From Argyresthia goedartella (lineage: Eukaryota > Arthropoda > Insecta > Lepidoptera > Argyresthiidae): DNA of 64,000 nt. This document shows, piece by piece, positions 31,535 to 43,210 of this stretch (position 1 is the stretch's first letter; every line of letters begins with the position of its first letter). The stretch is taken from positions 35,666,906-35,730,905 of the forward strand of contig OX463818.1 in assembly GCA_949825045.1 (NCBI GenBank), given 5' to 3'. The translations under genes were made by a program, and so were the position numbers. Under the pieces are notes generated by a model. The model was not told where the DNA came from, searched no databases, and saw only the letters and a program-made list of their open reading frames with translations.

Positions 31535-32115
31535 TCCGTCTTCGTCGGGATTCTCACATCCTCAACTTCCTCTACAACATTTTACGGAATCCACGATATC
31601 TAACCTTCCTACGAGACCGTTTTCAATTTGTTTCTTCCGGCAGACCTCGGAGGACACACGCAGTTTACATGCTCACGACCCCACAACATAACACCGCGTC
31701 CTACGAGCACGGGTTTAGACTCCGGGCCATTCGGTTGTGGAATGCACTCCCTGGCACCATCAGGGATAGTCCTACTCTCAATATATTTAAGTCACGTGAA
31801 GAAGCATTTCCTATCTCTTTAGAAATATGGTTAGTTTGTATTAGTATATATATATTTAATATTTATTTATTTTTAGGATATATATTTATGTATGTAGTGT
31901 AGGCACTCGTATAGTTAGTTTATTGAGTTGTAATATTTATGTATGAACGTACCAGGAAAATTATAAGTAGGGTTAGTTGTACACTACCCGTGCTCAGCGA
32001 TCAACCTTTCTCATCCTGACTTGGTTTGCTGGAAGAGATCTCTTTCTAGAGATAACCTCGCCTTTGTACACTATTGTAATATTGTTATTTTAATTATTTC
32101 TGTGCAATAAAGAAA
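31535..32115 (+). mobile_element. LINE C copy 1, 3' end (jockey-like)
   Basis: An open frame from about 31528 reads KIRLRRDSHILNFLYNIL, RDRFQFVSSGRP, MLTTPQHNTASYEHGF and AIRLWNALPGTIRDSPTL. This is the C-terminal segment that follows the RT thumb in jockey-type LINEs, with the family-typical R-LWN-LP-IR-S motif. The 3' UTR carries GGAAGAGATCTCTTTCTAGA and CTCGCCTTTGTACACTATTG and ends with GTGCAATAAAGAAATTATGA. A near relative lies at 43211-44178, and both share the 3' motif with 40985-41440. Strongly 5'-truncated, no RT core. Confidence 0.75.
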
Positions 32116-32119
32116 TTAT

Positions 32120-33049
32120 GATTTATGAATCTCTTGAAATCAGAACTATGACTGTTCGCAAACAAACGGAGAGAGGAATGTCAAGCTTTCAGTCAACACA
32201 ATGAACAACGTTTCACTAAAATATGCGCTCAAATATAACCGAAAAAGCGAGTTTGCTTTGTGAACTTAGCCGAATTAGTATCGATCGATATCCTCAAATT
32301 TTTATTGAAATAGGTTCAGCTTGAGACTCGTTTCTAGATGTATTGGACTACCTTGTCAAATACCGTGTTATCCTCCCCAACGACACTTTGGTGCTTTCGT
32401 AATACTTGAATATCCCCTGAGCTTGCAGTGAGCTTGTTGTCAACTTGCTGGCAACTTGTTAGCGACTTGCTGCCAGCCGTGTAGCCGCTTTTTGGCAGCA
32501 GCAAGTTGCTGGCCGAGTGGCAGGTGATTTAATTGTAAAGGTTGGAAGACACCGCCGCCGCGCCCCGCCGCGCGACGGTCGGTGGGGCCGGCGGTAGGAG
32601 CGCGACAGATGACATGTGACCGCCCCGCTACCGCCAGCGAACCGCTTCCGGTGTGACGTGACAGTATAGTACAGCCGCCATACTAACACAAATAGGACAG
32701 AGGACAGAAATAGGTATATAGTCTCAAATTATCCTATCACACTAAAGTTACAGGCGTACATTTCTACAAAATTGCGAAGCTGTCATAGCAATAACTAAAT
32801 TAATTTAGAACTAGCAGAAAGCACAGCTTTGTAAGGGCGCGCAAAAGGTCTCTTGAGAACTTCTCTATGAACTGCAATCGGTGTTTTTGCCCTACGGAGT
32901 TTCGCAGGCGCTACATTCAGCATATTTAGAAAATCAGATTTAAATTATATTCGCGGAAACTACAAATGAACTTAAATCAAAGCTATGTCAAACCTATGTC
33001 AAAGCTCAAACCTATATAGGTCACCTACCTATAATAAAATAAAAATAAA
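32120..33049. other. No gene; short degenerate repeats at 32420-32520
   Basis: ACTTGCTGGCAACTTGTTAG and related ACTTGCTG / GCAAGTTGCTGG strings recur several times in both orientations at 32420-32515. GC-rich at 32540-32660 (CCGCCGCCGCGCCCC). No convincing ORF. Confidence 0.4.
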
Positions 33050-33107
33050 TTATACCTTGGAGACCATTTACACACATTGATCTAGCCCCAAACTAGGATT
33101 CCCTGTA
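33050..33107 (-). mobile_element. SINE-1 fragment (3' end only)
   Basis: ATTGATCTAGCCCCAAACTA and GGATTCCCTGTA; only the conserved tail region remains. Confidence 0.75.
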
Positions 33108-33231
33108 GTTTCTACATTAAGTGTCTGGATTGTCGCATAGTGGTAGGCTTGTTTCGCTCGCCTAATTATTGATAAGCCAATTTTAGAATGGTATTACAAT
33201 TAAATATTGTATAAAAAGGGCCACTCAAAAA

Positions 33232-33390
33232 TCAAAAAATCAAAATCAAAAATCATTTATTTCCATAGGATGTTGTTACATCACTTAGATCCGTCATTAC
33301 ATTTTTTTGGGTGAGTTCACTAACCCAATGGCGGAATCTGTGGAGAAGAGACTGGAGTCCGGAGGTCAGGTTGTTGTTTCATTATTGAAC
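33232..33390 (-). mobile_element. Probable LINE 3' end (TGATTTT-type tail)
   Basis: AATCAAAAAATCAAAATCAA followed by AATCATTTATTTCCATAGG looks like the simple-repeat tail and polyadenylation region of a minus-strand LINE. No coding part is visible, so assignment is tentative. Confidence 0.35.
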
Positions 33391-34429
33391 AAAGCAATAC
33401 AACGAGTAGGTATTCCCATAATTATAAAGATCTAACTTCAACACGTTCAACACGAAAAAAATAATGAAAGTTACGATACAATACAATATTCTGTTTTGTC
33501 TAAAGTTCAAGCACAAAAAAACTACTTTTTGTCTTTTTTCTCAACTGAAATTGTAAATCAACAAAAGAGAGACATGTTTTTCATCCACAAAACATACATA
33601 GTGCTATAAAAGCCAGCGATAGTAACAGGTTGCCAGAGAATAGAAAGAGCCATCTGCGGCCGCACCACCGGAAGCACGGCCGTGGCTTATTGATGGCCGG
33701 AAGTCGCGTCAGTCCGGAACCGGAAAAGCCGCCATTGTGCCGCTGGGCTCCGGCAGGTATGGTCTACGACGGACAACAGAGACGAATACCTGGAGTTTCG
33801 TCGCGTCAAGAATGATACAGTGCTGCTTAGTCTTGTGTCGGTCATGTACGAAGAACGAATAGGAAACGTTACTGTGCAATGAGCTAAAAGAAACGTTTCC
33901 CTACGCTAATCGGACATTCGGTCTATTAGGACTATTAGGACATCGCTCCGAGAGAGCGGCGGCGGGCGGGAGGCATTGAGCTATGACGACTCGCTCTCGC
34001 ACACATAGACACGGCATTGACATCTTGACTAGAATGACAGCCTGTTTAAGTATGAAGGGAAATCATATATTATTTAACTTTTTATTTCTGCTATGCAAAC
34101 AGACACATAGAATTGTATAAATATGTTAATATTATCAGAGTATAATATTCCTCAAGTTTCTGCTCTACACGAAAAGAAAGGTTAGCTCCATTATTTATTC
34201 GATCCTACGTCATACATAATAGTACTAATAAAACTGTTAGATCTTACTGGTACACTGACTGAAATGTCCTAGTACGGAGCGCTCTCTGATGACCGAGCAG
34301 ACATATTTTTTATTCATAAGATTCAACGTCCTAATAGTACTAATAGAGCTGTTAGGGTATACTAGTACACTGACTGAAATGTACTAGTACGCAGCGCTCT
34401 CTCTGATGACCGAGCAGGCACAAGACTAG

Positions 34430-34431
<2 letters not shown>

Positions 34432-34470
<39 letters not shown>
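34432..34470 (+). repeat. CTG trinucleotide run, 13 units
   Basis: Uninterrupted CTG repeats directly after the second copy of the 90-bp duplication. Confidence 0.95.
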
Positions 34471-34471
<1 letters not shown>

Positions 34472-35561
34472 GGTAAGACTGTGAGGTGCAACTAATGGGC
34501 GGTCGCGTCTTAGCAATGCATCTTGTAGTTAAAGTTATTGCAAATCTTCATTAAAAATTACAGTAAGTTACAGTAACTACTCTGACGGGCGTATTTCCAA
34601 AGTACTGGTAGAATTAATGGAGTTTCCTTTTCCTGTGAGGGTTCGGCCATGAATCACCACTTGAAAAGGAGATTTCCTTTGTCAAACTCAAACCTTAATC
34701 AGACATGTACTAATTAGTTTAGTTGATCACATTTATTTTTTATTTTTATCCATTTTAAGTAAGTGTTTGACTATTAAATGTGCATTATTTTTGCCTATTT
34801 GCCACAAAAAAATTGAGTTTTGAGTTTCGTGCAAAGGAATTTACGAACACACAACACAGTAAATGCACTTAATAACGATACTTTTCTGCCACAGTCATTA
34901 AACTCCCAACTTTACTATTGAATGAAAGTCCGCGGTATTCAGCGCCCCTAAATCATTTTGCAAATGGCAACGCGAAATCTTTTATCTGTTTTTCCAGTCG
35001 GCATCAGATGAGCCGAGGTATGCATCTAACGACAACCGGCATCCAGCGGGCCTCGATAACTTCCACTGATATGGAATGGTCTGGAATGTTTCCAAGACCA
35101 AGACGTCGCAGCCCCAGCTCTAGAAATATGAAAGGGGATTTTGAGAATCCCAGGATAGCTCGCGCGTTTGGAAAGATATTCCCAGGGAATAAGTAATAGA
35201 CTGCAAAAATTTTGTATTGAATTTAAACTCTGCCGTCTGAAATATAGGAATAAGATGGTATTTTGTTTTATCTAGTGCATGAGAAACAATGCACGTTGTG
35301 AAAAAAAAAAGACATTTAATTTTTGAATAAAATACAGTTGAGCCAGGGGAAAAATATCCCAGGAGTTTAGAGAGCTATTAGAAATGATTTCAAGACTCCC
35401 GTGGCACTCAGTGACATCTGTTAGAGACGTAATACAGAAGTGTTCATTAACTCGGTGGAAGGCGAATGCGATTCGTATTATCTTCTTGCCGCAGTCGCTT
35501 TGCCAACCGCTGAACTGCCGTGTTTAGTCGCCGGCACCTAAACAGACAATTTTTTTATTTT

Positions 35562-35652
35562 GTAGTTAGTAGTTGTAGTTAGTAGTTGTAGTTAGTAGTT
35601 GTAGTTAGTAGTTGTAGTTAGTAGTTGTAGTTAGTAGTTGTAGTTAGTAGTT
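35562..35652 (+). repeat. 13-bp tandem repeat, 7 identical units
   Basis: GTAGTTAGTAGTT repeated seven times. Each unit has a GTAGTTA/GTAGTT sub-repeat. Confidence 0.95.
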
Positions 35653-35849
35653 GCAAGTACACTCAAATGGCCTGAGGCATCATATGATTAGATCTAAACA
35701 ATAAAAAAAAACTTTGAAGATATGTCGTGTCTTTTTAGAATTAATTAATCTCACCATTCTTGCCAACTGGTGAATGTGGGATGAAATGTTGATCATATAT
35801 AAAGGTGGTCATTTTATTTGGTACAAAAGCAAGAAAATAAATGCTTTCT

Positions 35850-36095
35850 AAGGTTCCGTACCCGAAGGGTGCCAAACGGGACCCTAATAGTAAGCCTCCG
35901 CTGTACGTCTGTCTGACCGTCCGTCCGTACGTCCGTCCGTCACCCACCGGGCTCTATCGGATCAACCGAAATAGGTAGAGAGCTGAAATTTTCACAGAAT
36001 GTGCATTTCTGTTGCCGCAACAGCAACAAGTAATGAACTACACGCAATTTTGTAAATTAAAGGGGTCCCCATACAAGAGACTGTTTTTTTTAAAT
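35850..36095 (-). repeat. R1 copy, right end and part of the body
   Basis: AGGTTCCGTACCCGAAGGGT, then CGTCCGTCCGT runs, GCTGAAATTTTCACAGAATG and CAACAGCAACAAGTAATG. Matches 60450-60675 in reverse orientation, then ends in AAAGGGGTCCCCATAC. Confidence 0.7.
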
Positions 36096-36164
36096 CCCTG
36101 CGTAATACCTCGTAACATCATGATCCAATATCACCATAAATTTCGCTGATCTTAATAACTTTGA

Positions 36165-36690
36165 GATGGTTCGGTCGGGCTCGGTCGGTTTCGTATCGGT
36201 TTCGCAATCTTGAAGTTCTGGGTTCGATTCCCAGAGAACACATATATATATATTTTCGTTTTCTTTTTTTTTGGTTTTATTATTTAGGATTTAGTGTTTT
36301 TTTATTGTACGATGGTACGGAACTTGAACGCACTTCACGGATTTTATTATCTTTTGGTCTGCCAGGAAGTCAGCAGGCTCTAATATAAAGATGAAAGGAA
36401 TTATTTTATTGGATTATGTTCATGATGGATTGTAGTTTGATGAAAATATTAGCGAAGGCCAAGAAAACCAAAAAAATAATTCTCCTTTAAAATCCAAAAC
36501 AAAAATCATGGTTCCAAGAAAGCCCAATTCCGCCTAAATACGCAAAAATTTCACCACTTCCACGAATTTTCCATTAAATCCCAGAAGTTTTTTTTTTTTT
36601 TTACTAACAAAATTAATATTTTGAAGCCATTTTCTCTAGTCTTGGGTTGATTCTTTATTCAATTCTAATTTGGGGTCAGAAGCAATGAAA
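36165..36690 (+). mobile_element. SINE-3-like element (tRNA-derived head)
   Basis: Head GATGGTTCGGTCGGGCTCGG with B-box-like GGGTTCGATTCCCAG at about 36217-36232. The end at 36669-36690 reads TTTGGGGTCAGAAGCAATGA, the same tail core as SINE-2 at 52186-52206 and SINE-1. The interior is long for a SINE (about 430 bp of AT-rich DNA), so it may carry an insertion or be two pieces. Confidence 0.5.
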
Positions 36691-36699
36691 GTTTAAATT

Positions 36700-37300
36700 G
36701 TCACGATCAACCAATCCAATCAATTCAGATCCTAATAATAAATCCAAAATTATAACTCATAAAATTGAGCACAAATGGCAAATAAATATATTTCCAGTTT
36801 GGTTGTTGCCTTAATAAAAAAAAACTACACTGCAGCAGGCAACCCTGCCGGTATTGGCTCGGACGTGCCTGTCATTCGCGTGATTGTTGCGGCGCGGTAT
36901 TTGCCAGGCGTTTCCAATTCCAACTCCTTCCCGTCCTAGGCACATAAACCAAACGCGCCGCACACGAAACGAATAATTGTTTCTGCACTAAAAGGTTTGG
37001 TGCCAACGATACTGGCGCTATATATAACAGTACGCTTAGCATTGTACTCTTCACTTTCCCTCGACGTCGAAAGAGAGCTTGCCATGTCTATAATTTGGTC
37101 GTCCGCCTCCCTCTCCCACGTCGCGGCGAGAGCGAGAAACGCCGAGAGATCTCGGGCTCGAACGAGACAATGACATTTGTTCATAGACAAAGGGCCTTTC
37201 TCGAGCGTGGCATACTAAGCATACAGGTCTGTCTAGGGGTGGGAAAACGATTATCATGTTTTACCGTGAAGAGAATGTAGCCCTAATATCCTCATTTATC
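36700..37300. other. No recognisable feature
   Basis: Overlapping ORFs at 36872-37280 on both strands; none has a recognisable domain. Confidence 0.4.
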
Positions 37301-37302
37301 AT

Positions 37303-37345
37303 GCACTAGCTGCTGATGCCCGCAACTTCGTCTGCGTGGACTTTC
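37303..37345 (-). repeat. Interspersed repeat terminus (possible Helitron-like end)
   Basis: GCACTAGCTGCTGATGCCCG, CAACTTCGTCTGCGTGGAC. The same phrase occurs at 54113-54145. On the minus strand it ends in ...CAGCTAGTGC, and a CTAG-T end with a nearby small palindrome (GACGAAGTT) would suit a Helitron 3' end. No other Helitron feature is seen. Confidence 0.35.
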
Positions 37346-37440
37346 GGAATTAAAATATGGGGGGGGGGGGAATAACAACATAATAACATAACAACTGCAG
37401 CAAGATTGGCTAGACGGGATCACGGATCTTGGACGTTGAT

Positions 37441-37485
37441 CGGACAAAAATGATAAAGTCCGTCGGACTTTATCATTTTTGTCCG
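37441..37485. repeat. Perfect inverted repeat, 22-bp arms, 1-nt loop
   Basis: Arms 37441-37462 and 37464-37485 (core ACAAAAATGATAAAGTCC) are exact reverse complements around a single T. Confidence 0.95.
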
Positions 37486-37732
37486 GGATCTCAATGATTC
37501 AACATTGGCGGGCTGAGCGTGATGTTAATGATGGTGATGATTAAAATAAGGCTTGTGTTTAAGCGATTGCCAAAAACGCACTATTTTTCTACCAATAAAT
37601 TCGAAATGACTGCCAGAGCGGATAAATGATCACCAAATTGTGTTTCATGAAATACTGTAGAAATGAAGCTATTTTTCTTTTTATGTTTTCTGTACTCAAG
37701 TTTATGTTTTAAGTATTTTTTTTCTTATATTT

Positions 37733-37805
37733 TCAACCTAACACGAAGAATAAAGGGGGCTTCGCTTCGCTCACCTCCTTTACCCTTGACCTGAGCTACC
37801 GCAGA
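37733..37805. mobile_element. MITE-1 internal fragment
   Basis: CAACCTAACACGAAGAATAA, GGGCTTCGCTTCGCTC and GAGCTACCGCAG match the centre of MITE-1 (8150-8220) in reverse orientation. Confidence 0.6.
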
Positions 37806-39325
37806 ATTCTGCCTTTATATTATTTGTAGCAACTTTTGCTGATCATTTATCCATTTTGGTGATCATTTAAATTGTAGCCTTTAAAAAAAAGCTTTAAAAA
37901 CACATTAACTGGTTTTTCCTCACGTGACAATATAAAAAGGTTATCTAGATTTGTAACCCGCGAGCAAGCAACACACACACACCTATACATATAATTAGCC
38001 GTGAAAAAATCCAATCAGACCTTAAGTATATTCCAGCAGCCAGCTCCAATTGGTCTATTAGTCCAGCAGCAGTTGTTCCTGATTCTATGAAGAGTCACCG
38101 CCTCCCTAAACCTCCCGTCTTTCACTGCGTGCTGATTACGTTCACGACGCCAGAAAAGGTTAACCGTTAACAGTTCAAGTTTGTATATTGTCCAGCAGCA
38201 GTCACCGTTTCTGTTTCAATTGGTGACAGCCCCCCCCCCCCCCCCAAGCGTCTTTTACGCCGCACTGATTACCTTCACCAGCCGCCAGAAAGCGTTAGTT
38301 AACTGCTCCAATTTCTCTATTTCTCGTAGTCAAACTAAAAATAAACCTATGAAAGTTCTGCATAGAGTATATCTAGAAAACGGGACTCATATTGCGAAAT
38401 GTTTGAGTTTTTTCTTGCTTTGTAGGCTAAACACTATGTTACAAATTCCAAGAAATTTGCGAAAAAAAATCAAGGTTTAAGGTAAGTTTTTCATTCAAAT
38501 ATTCAAGAACAAATAAAATTTAAGTTTCGAATTCTAATCCGATTTTTTTTATATGGAGTGATTCGCATAATTTATAAACAAAATGTTCTAGTACTTACCA
38601 TTTCAAATTTCGAACTCTACGTCCCTATGAGGCCGTGTCCTAAAAGTTAACCTCTTTAAGCTTAGAAACCTTCAAATGAGGTACTAATATAGTCCGGTGA
38701 CTTTGGAGACGAGACGTTCCAATTTTAAAGTGTATTTGCTTATGTTTCTAAGTGAGTTCAACCAAAAAAGTTTTGAATAAAATCGGATTGAGTTTTCAAA
38801 CATGTGTCAAAATAAAATGTAATTTAAATCAAGAGTATTGAAATCAACTTCGAAGCAAATCAAGGCCAAAATAACTTCCTACATCTTTTTAACCCCGTTA
38901 GGGGATCAATTTCAATAACATGCGAAGTCTTCCATCAATTCTGTTAAAAAGGTTTATGTAAAATTTGAAGTAGATTGGACCAAGGAATCACGTTGTCCCT
39001 TACAAACTTTATCCCCCCTTTTCACCCCACATTCACAGGGGCAGAATTTCGGAAAATCCATTCTTATTGGATGCCTACGTCATACAAAGAACACACCCTT
39101 CAAGTTTCCGGTCTCTATCAGTCAGTCATTCAGGACAAAGCATTTTATATGTAAGAAGATGTTGTAATCCACATGTTCACATAAAGCAATAAAATAGCAT
39201 CACATTTTTCCCATGTGGAGTGATATAAGCACATTGCGTCCACGAGTCAACCTCGAGCCAGGAACACGGGAGCCGCCAGCCCAGGGCTACCATGCACACT
39301 ATGGTATAATTGTAAAGTAAATTGT

Positions 39326-39366
39326 AAACTTGACCGTCGACTTCGCGGAAGTCGACGGTCAAGTTT
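39326..39366. repeat. Perfect inverted repeat, 19-bp arms, 3-nt loop
   Basis: AAACTTGACCGTCGACTTC, GCG, then its exact complement. Confidence 0.95.
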
Positions 39367-39809
39367 TCTGAACGTTATAACGTTCATATTTCGTGCGTCA
39401 CAGACTCTACTATCGTACTGCGGCATATCTCCTATTCGTGACTATGCAGTATGTACACAATTAAACATGTAACTCAATTTTCCATTCCGTAACTCACTAT
39501 CGAGTTTCCCACACAACGCAATGGCGTCTCTCTTCTACCGATTGCCAATTAACGCTGCCACTTGAGACAACTGAGCCCCAATTTGACCGCCGCCGCCGCC
39601 TCATGACTTACCCAGAGCATTTTGCAATTTGCAGCGTCACAGCTGCGTGAAGAGGCTGGCAAGTGATGGTCCACAACAGGCGACGAGATGCAATAATCAA
39701 GCCAAAAACTAAGGTTTGTTTAGACACCGCCTAAGGAATGTTTAATAGGGTATAAGGTGTAGATATTCATATATTTTTAATTTCCTTGCAGATTATTAGA
39801 TTCTGGGAT

Positions 39810-39876
39810 CAAGGATCACAGATCCTAAAACTTACTGAAATCTTACTTCAGTAAGTCTTATGATCTGTGATCCTTG
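39810..39876. repeat. Inverted repeat, 30-bp arms (2 mismatches), 7-nt loop
   Basis: Arms 39810-39839 and 39847-39876 (outer CAAGGATCACAGATC). Confidence 0.9.
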
Positions 39877-40384
39877 CTTCGAGCTTCGATGATGTTTCGT
39901 TACCATGCGCACCTACCTACAGTCAGTATGTACAGTGAGCTGAACTGAAAACATTTATAGAACGACCTTTGATTCTCACCAAGGATATCGTGGCTGGACC
40001 GTCTGGGAAGCACGATAAACCTATTAGGGACTCTGGGGGTTACTCCATCAGACATCAACGTGGGGGTAGTTCGCAAACTGTATTAGGGCAGCAGACTAAG
40101 ATAGAGTGATCTTAAATCGATTTTGGGAACTGGCGTAACGTTTGCCAAATCTCCAGAGGTATTGCCAGGACTGCAGAGGTTGCAAGAATTTGTAGGATTT
40201 ATCGAGCTGAATGCAGTGTTTCCGATTGTCAGTTAGCTGAACATTAAACGTATTGACTGAAACATTTTATGTATTCCTTGTATATGTATATGTCGCAGGG
40301 ATGTTTTAAAACCCGAACACTTACAATTTTTTAAGGAAACTTGTATGATTCAGATATCTATAAGACGGCTTTTATATTGACTTT

Positions 40385-40535
40385 TTTCCTGACAGATGGA
40401 GACCTGGACCTGGACCTGGACCTGGACCTGGTTATGAGGCGTCGCGATACTGAACCTCATGCCATGGTAATAAAATTTAAAAACTACACGGAAAAATGTC
40501 TTCTTTGGAAGAAATCCGGCATTAAGAGGTTAAAG
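40385..40535 (+). repeat. R2 interspersed repeat, copy 1, with CTGGAC hexamer run
   Basis: A run of about five GACCTG hexamers (40399-40430) is followed by AGGCGTCGCGATACTGAACC, TCATGCCATGGTAATAAAAT and AAAAACTACACGGAAAAATG. Equivalent blocks occur at 41450-41620 (minus) and 57830-57930 (plus). The ORF 40341-40550 reads through it (repeat DLDLDL) but has no recognised domain. Confidence 0.5.
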
Positions 40536-40669
40536 AAACTTATGAGGTGACTGACCTACCTCAGTACACTTCTAAGATGAGTTTATTTCTGATATCATTC
40601 CTATTAACATTTTTTTTTGCGGAAACTTACAAGTTGCCGAGCCGTCCTCGGCAGGACAGTTGGATAGAA

Positions 40670-40780
40670 GAGTGAAATAGTAAGACTGCATGTGGTTAAT
40701 TTGACTCAACACAGAACTCGCTGTTAATAATTTTGTAATTATTTATTCCTGCATATTATTTATTAGTAGTTTATGTGACT
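40670..40780 (+). mobile_element. LINE A 3' UTR fragment
   Basis: ACTGCATGTGGTTAATTTGA followed by CTCAACACAGAACTCGCTGT and ATAATTTTGTAATTATTTAT; matches the region directly after the RT stop in LINE A copies. Confidence 0.65.
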
Positions 40781-40819
40781 GCTGCATAATGCCTAATTAT
40801 GTACAGTTACATACAATAG

Positions 40820-40952
40820 TTTATCTATACACATATCATAAGCTCTCTTTGATGTGTAAACGAGTTTTTACCAAGTAGTTTAACATAATGCTGATCGTAA
40901 CGTGGGGTTTTTGAACGCAGTAAAGAGGGTTTATGATACGTGTGTAGATAAA
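40820..40952 (+). mobile_element. MITE-2 copy 3, internally deleted
   Basis: Both 29-bp ends are present (TTTATCTATACACATATCAT at left, GATACGTGTGTAGATAAA at right) but only about 75 bp of interior remain. Confidence 0.75.
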
Positions 40953-40984
40953 ATAATTAAAAGCCTGTCCGATGGCCAATAAAT

Positions 40985-41440
40985 AAATATAAAAGCCAGT
41001 TTCCTGATAAATGCTTTCACAGTCCGTGCTGCGCAGTTGTGGAACCTCCTGCCAGACTCTATCCGTGATAGTTTATCGCCTCGTTCATTCAGATCAAGAC
41101 TGCAAGAATATCTCAATTATCGTAGGTTTTATTTATTTAAGTATTAAGTGTTTATGTAATATATTATCTTCCTATTGATATAAATGTTATAAAGTATTTT
41201 TGTAATTTTTGTGTGTTTGTATAATGTATTCTATTTTCAATTTAGTTGCTGTTTTCTTGTTTGTATAAATATTTAGTTATTGGCTGAACCCGCATTGTTT
41301 CACAGAACATACTTACTGGGTTGGCTGGAAGAGATTTCTTTTACGAATAAGCCCGCCTGTGTAAATTTTATTTCCCACTGCGTCATTGTTTTTTAATGTT
41401 ATTTTATGCAATAAAGGATATAATAATAAAACTTTAATAT
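40985..41440 (+). mobile_element. LINE H 3' end (related to LINE C)
   Basis: Encodes SFLINAFTVRAAQLWNLLPD, SIRDSLSPRSFRSRLQEYLN and a stop, the C-terminal LWN-LP-IRDS motif of jockey-like ORF2 proteins, then a 3' UTR with GGCTGGAAGAGATTTCTTTT, AATAAGCCCGCCTGTGTA and GCAATAAAGGATATAATAAT. The peptide differs clearly from LINE C, but the 3' UTR motif is shared. Confidence 0.65.
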
Positions 41441-41449
41441 TAATATAAT

Positions 41450-41625
41450 TTAAACACAACTAATTTTAACCCCTCAGTTACCACCGGCGTCAGCTAACGC
41501 CCCTTTTCCGTTATAGGTTTTAAGTTTTATTACCATGGCATAGGGTTCACAATAGCGATCCGCCCCAACTGCCCTCGGTTTCTGAGCAGTTAAAAGCGAC
41601 CTCAAACGACGAAAGGATAGAGATA
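41450..41625 (-). repeat. R2 interspersed repeat, copy 2
   Basis: Reverse complement carries CCTATGCCATGGTAATAAAA and AACCTATAACGGAAAAGGGG, equivalent to 40440-40500. Confidence 0.5.
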
Positions 41626-41639
41626 TCTAAAGACATGAA

Positions 41640-42030
41640 GTGCATTTCAATAGTTATTTGTAATCTAAAGAAGTAAAGAATAGGATCTTAAACACCCTTT
41701 ATTCTTACTTATATTTGAAAACACGCATGTTTTTTTCGATAAAGAAAACTAAAATAATTAAGCTTTCATAGGAAAATGCTTAAATACACTGGCAGATGTT
41801 ACAAGTTTTGGAACTCCGCTAGTCGACACTTCATTCAATAGAAGGATTCTTACATATTACTAGTCATACATGCAACAATAATAAGAAAGTCACCATCGAT
41901 TATGATAATCAATTAAAAATAATTAAACAAAACCAAGAACATAAACAAACACTTGGTAAAGTCCAAAAGAATTACTATAACCATACAAGGTAAGGTATTG
42001 TCAGTACCGGTTTTTATTTACTGAGGTGGG
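41640..42030. other. No recognisable feature
   Basis: AT-rich; nothing supported. Confidence 0.45.
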
Positions 42031-42034
42031 CCAG

Positions 42035-42086
42035 CCTGAGTGATTTAAGGAAACTTATGAGGTGAAGTTTCCTTAAATCACTCAGG
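42035..42086. repeat. Perfect inverted repeat, 22-bp arms, 8-nt loop
   Basis: Arms 42035-42056 and 42065-42086 (core GTGATTTAAGGAAACTT) around ATGAGGTG. A matching AAACTTATGAGGTGA phrase at 40537-40550 suggests the left arm plus loop is the older sequence. Confidence 0.9.
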
Positions 42087-42339
42087 AAACATGTCAATTT
42101 AAAAGCCATCTTACAAATTTCTGAACCCTCACAAATTTCCTTGAAAACTTGCGAGTCTACAACGGGTACTATATTACTTAATGGTAGAAAATCTACACAT
42201 CATTTTCATTTAAAGACGAGACACAAATATTGCTACCCCGGCATAGATGCAAAGGCTATTCACTAAAGTACGAGTAGTCTTTGCTTCTAAATCTCCTATT
42301 AAGCTTTGAGTAATTGAACCGTAAACATCACCATTTCCG

Positions 42340-43210
42340 AGTCATCCGCGCTTTGCACGAAATTGGAGTACCGAGCTGTCATTAAATTCCCCACAAAGAA
42401 GAATAAAACGCCGACAGAAATATTTGAAGAGATGTCAGCAGGTTACCGCGAGTCTGCAGCTTCATTTGCAACAGTAACATTTTGGAGCCGAGAATTCAGA
42501 CATGGTAGGGAGTCGCTCGAAGATGATCCCAGGTCGGGGCGCCCGACTACCGCCATTACTGTCGAAAACATCGATAAACTTGTTCTCGAAGGTCGGCGAA
42601 TGAAGATGTGGCTGATAGCAGAAGCCTAGACATTATCAAGGAACGAGTCGGCTCGAAATGCTCACGCCGCTGGACAAGCAAAGTCGAGTCGCAACTTCGC
42701 AGGAGTTTTTAGACACCTGTGTCGATAGTCTTGATAATATTTTTCTTGCCTTGTCATTGTTGACCAAACACGGATCCGGGAATATGATCCGGAGTCAAAA
42801 CAGGAGTCAATGCAGTGGAAAAAAAGGGATAAAAGCCGCCGCGGAAATTCAAAGTGGAAAGATCGGCGTTCAAACTCATGGCCACAGATTTTTGGGATTG
42901 TGAAGGAATTTTATTCATAGACTACCTTCCTAAAAATAAAAACAATGAACGGAGATTATTTCGCCGCATTGCTGACAAAACTGCGATAGTGGATGTGGAG
43001 AAAAGAAGAGGCAAATTGGCGAAATAGACTTGTTTTTGCATGACAATGCGCGCGTCCACACTGCGCGAGTTGCAAGGACCGCCTTCGCCGATACAGGATT
43101 TGAAGAAATTAACCATTTACTCTACAGCCCAGACCTGGCCTCCAATGACTATTTCAAATTTGAAAAAGGATCGCCGAGGACGGAAAAAATCTTATATAGC
43201 GATAAATCAG
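42340..43210 (+). pseudogene. mariner transposase pseudogene
   Basis: Reading blocks in order: EYRAVIKFPTKKNKTPTEIF (first helix-turn-helix), FWSREFRHGRESLEDDPRSG (linker), LTPLDKQSRVATSQEFLD, YDPESKQESMQW, KTMNGDYFAAL, HDNARVHTARV and YSPDLASNDYFKF. The aspartates of HDNARVH and NDYF are separated by 34 residues, the D(34)D spacing that defines mariner. In the first catalytic region TGDE has become IVDQ. There is a deletion after residue 88 of the first block, several frame shifts and stops. Terminal inverted repeats were not identified; the 3' side is cut by LINE C at about 43210. Confidence 0.85.

Larger units (their letters stand above)
33400..36160. other. No recognised gene; several tandem repeats and an R1 piece
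   Basis: Includes a tandem duplication of about 90 bp (34219-34306 and 34332-34422, both with CACTGACTGAAATGT and GCGCTCTCT...GATGACCGAGCAG), a CTG run at 34432-34470, a 13-bp tandem at 35562-35652 and an R1 copy from 35850. ORFs such as 34918-35196 lack recognisable motifs. Confidence 0.45.
37810..40330. other. No gene; hairpins, a C run and probable old repeats
   Basis: A C homopolymer lies at 38230-38245. The segment 38880-39130 (TTAACCCCGTTAGGGG, CACCCCACATTCACAGGGGC) looks like a decayed interspersed repeat. Strong hairpins lie at 39326-39366 and 39810-39876. ORFs (e.g. 38181-38480) have no recognisable motif. Confidence 0.4.

Noticed and set aside
36872..37280. Overlapping ORFs on both strands as a possible host exon
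   Set aside because: No domain, no consistent splice sites, and both strands equally open in a GC-richer patch.
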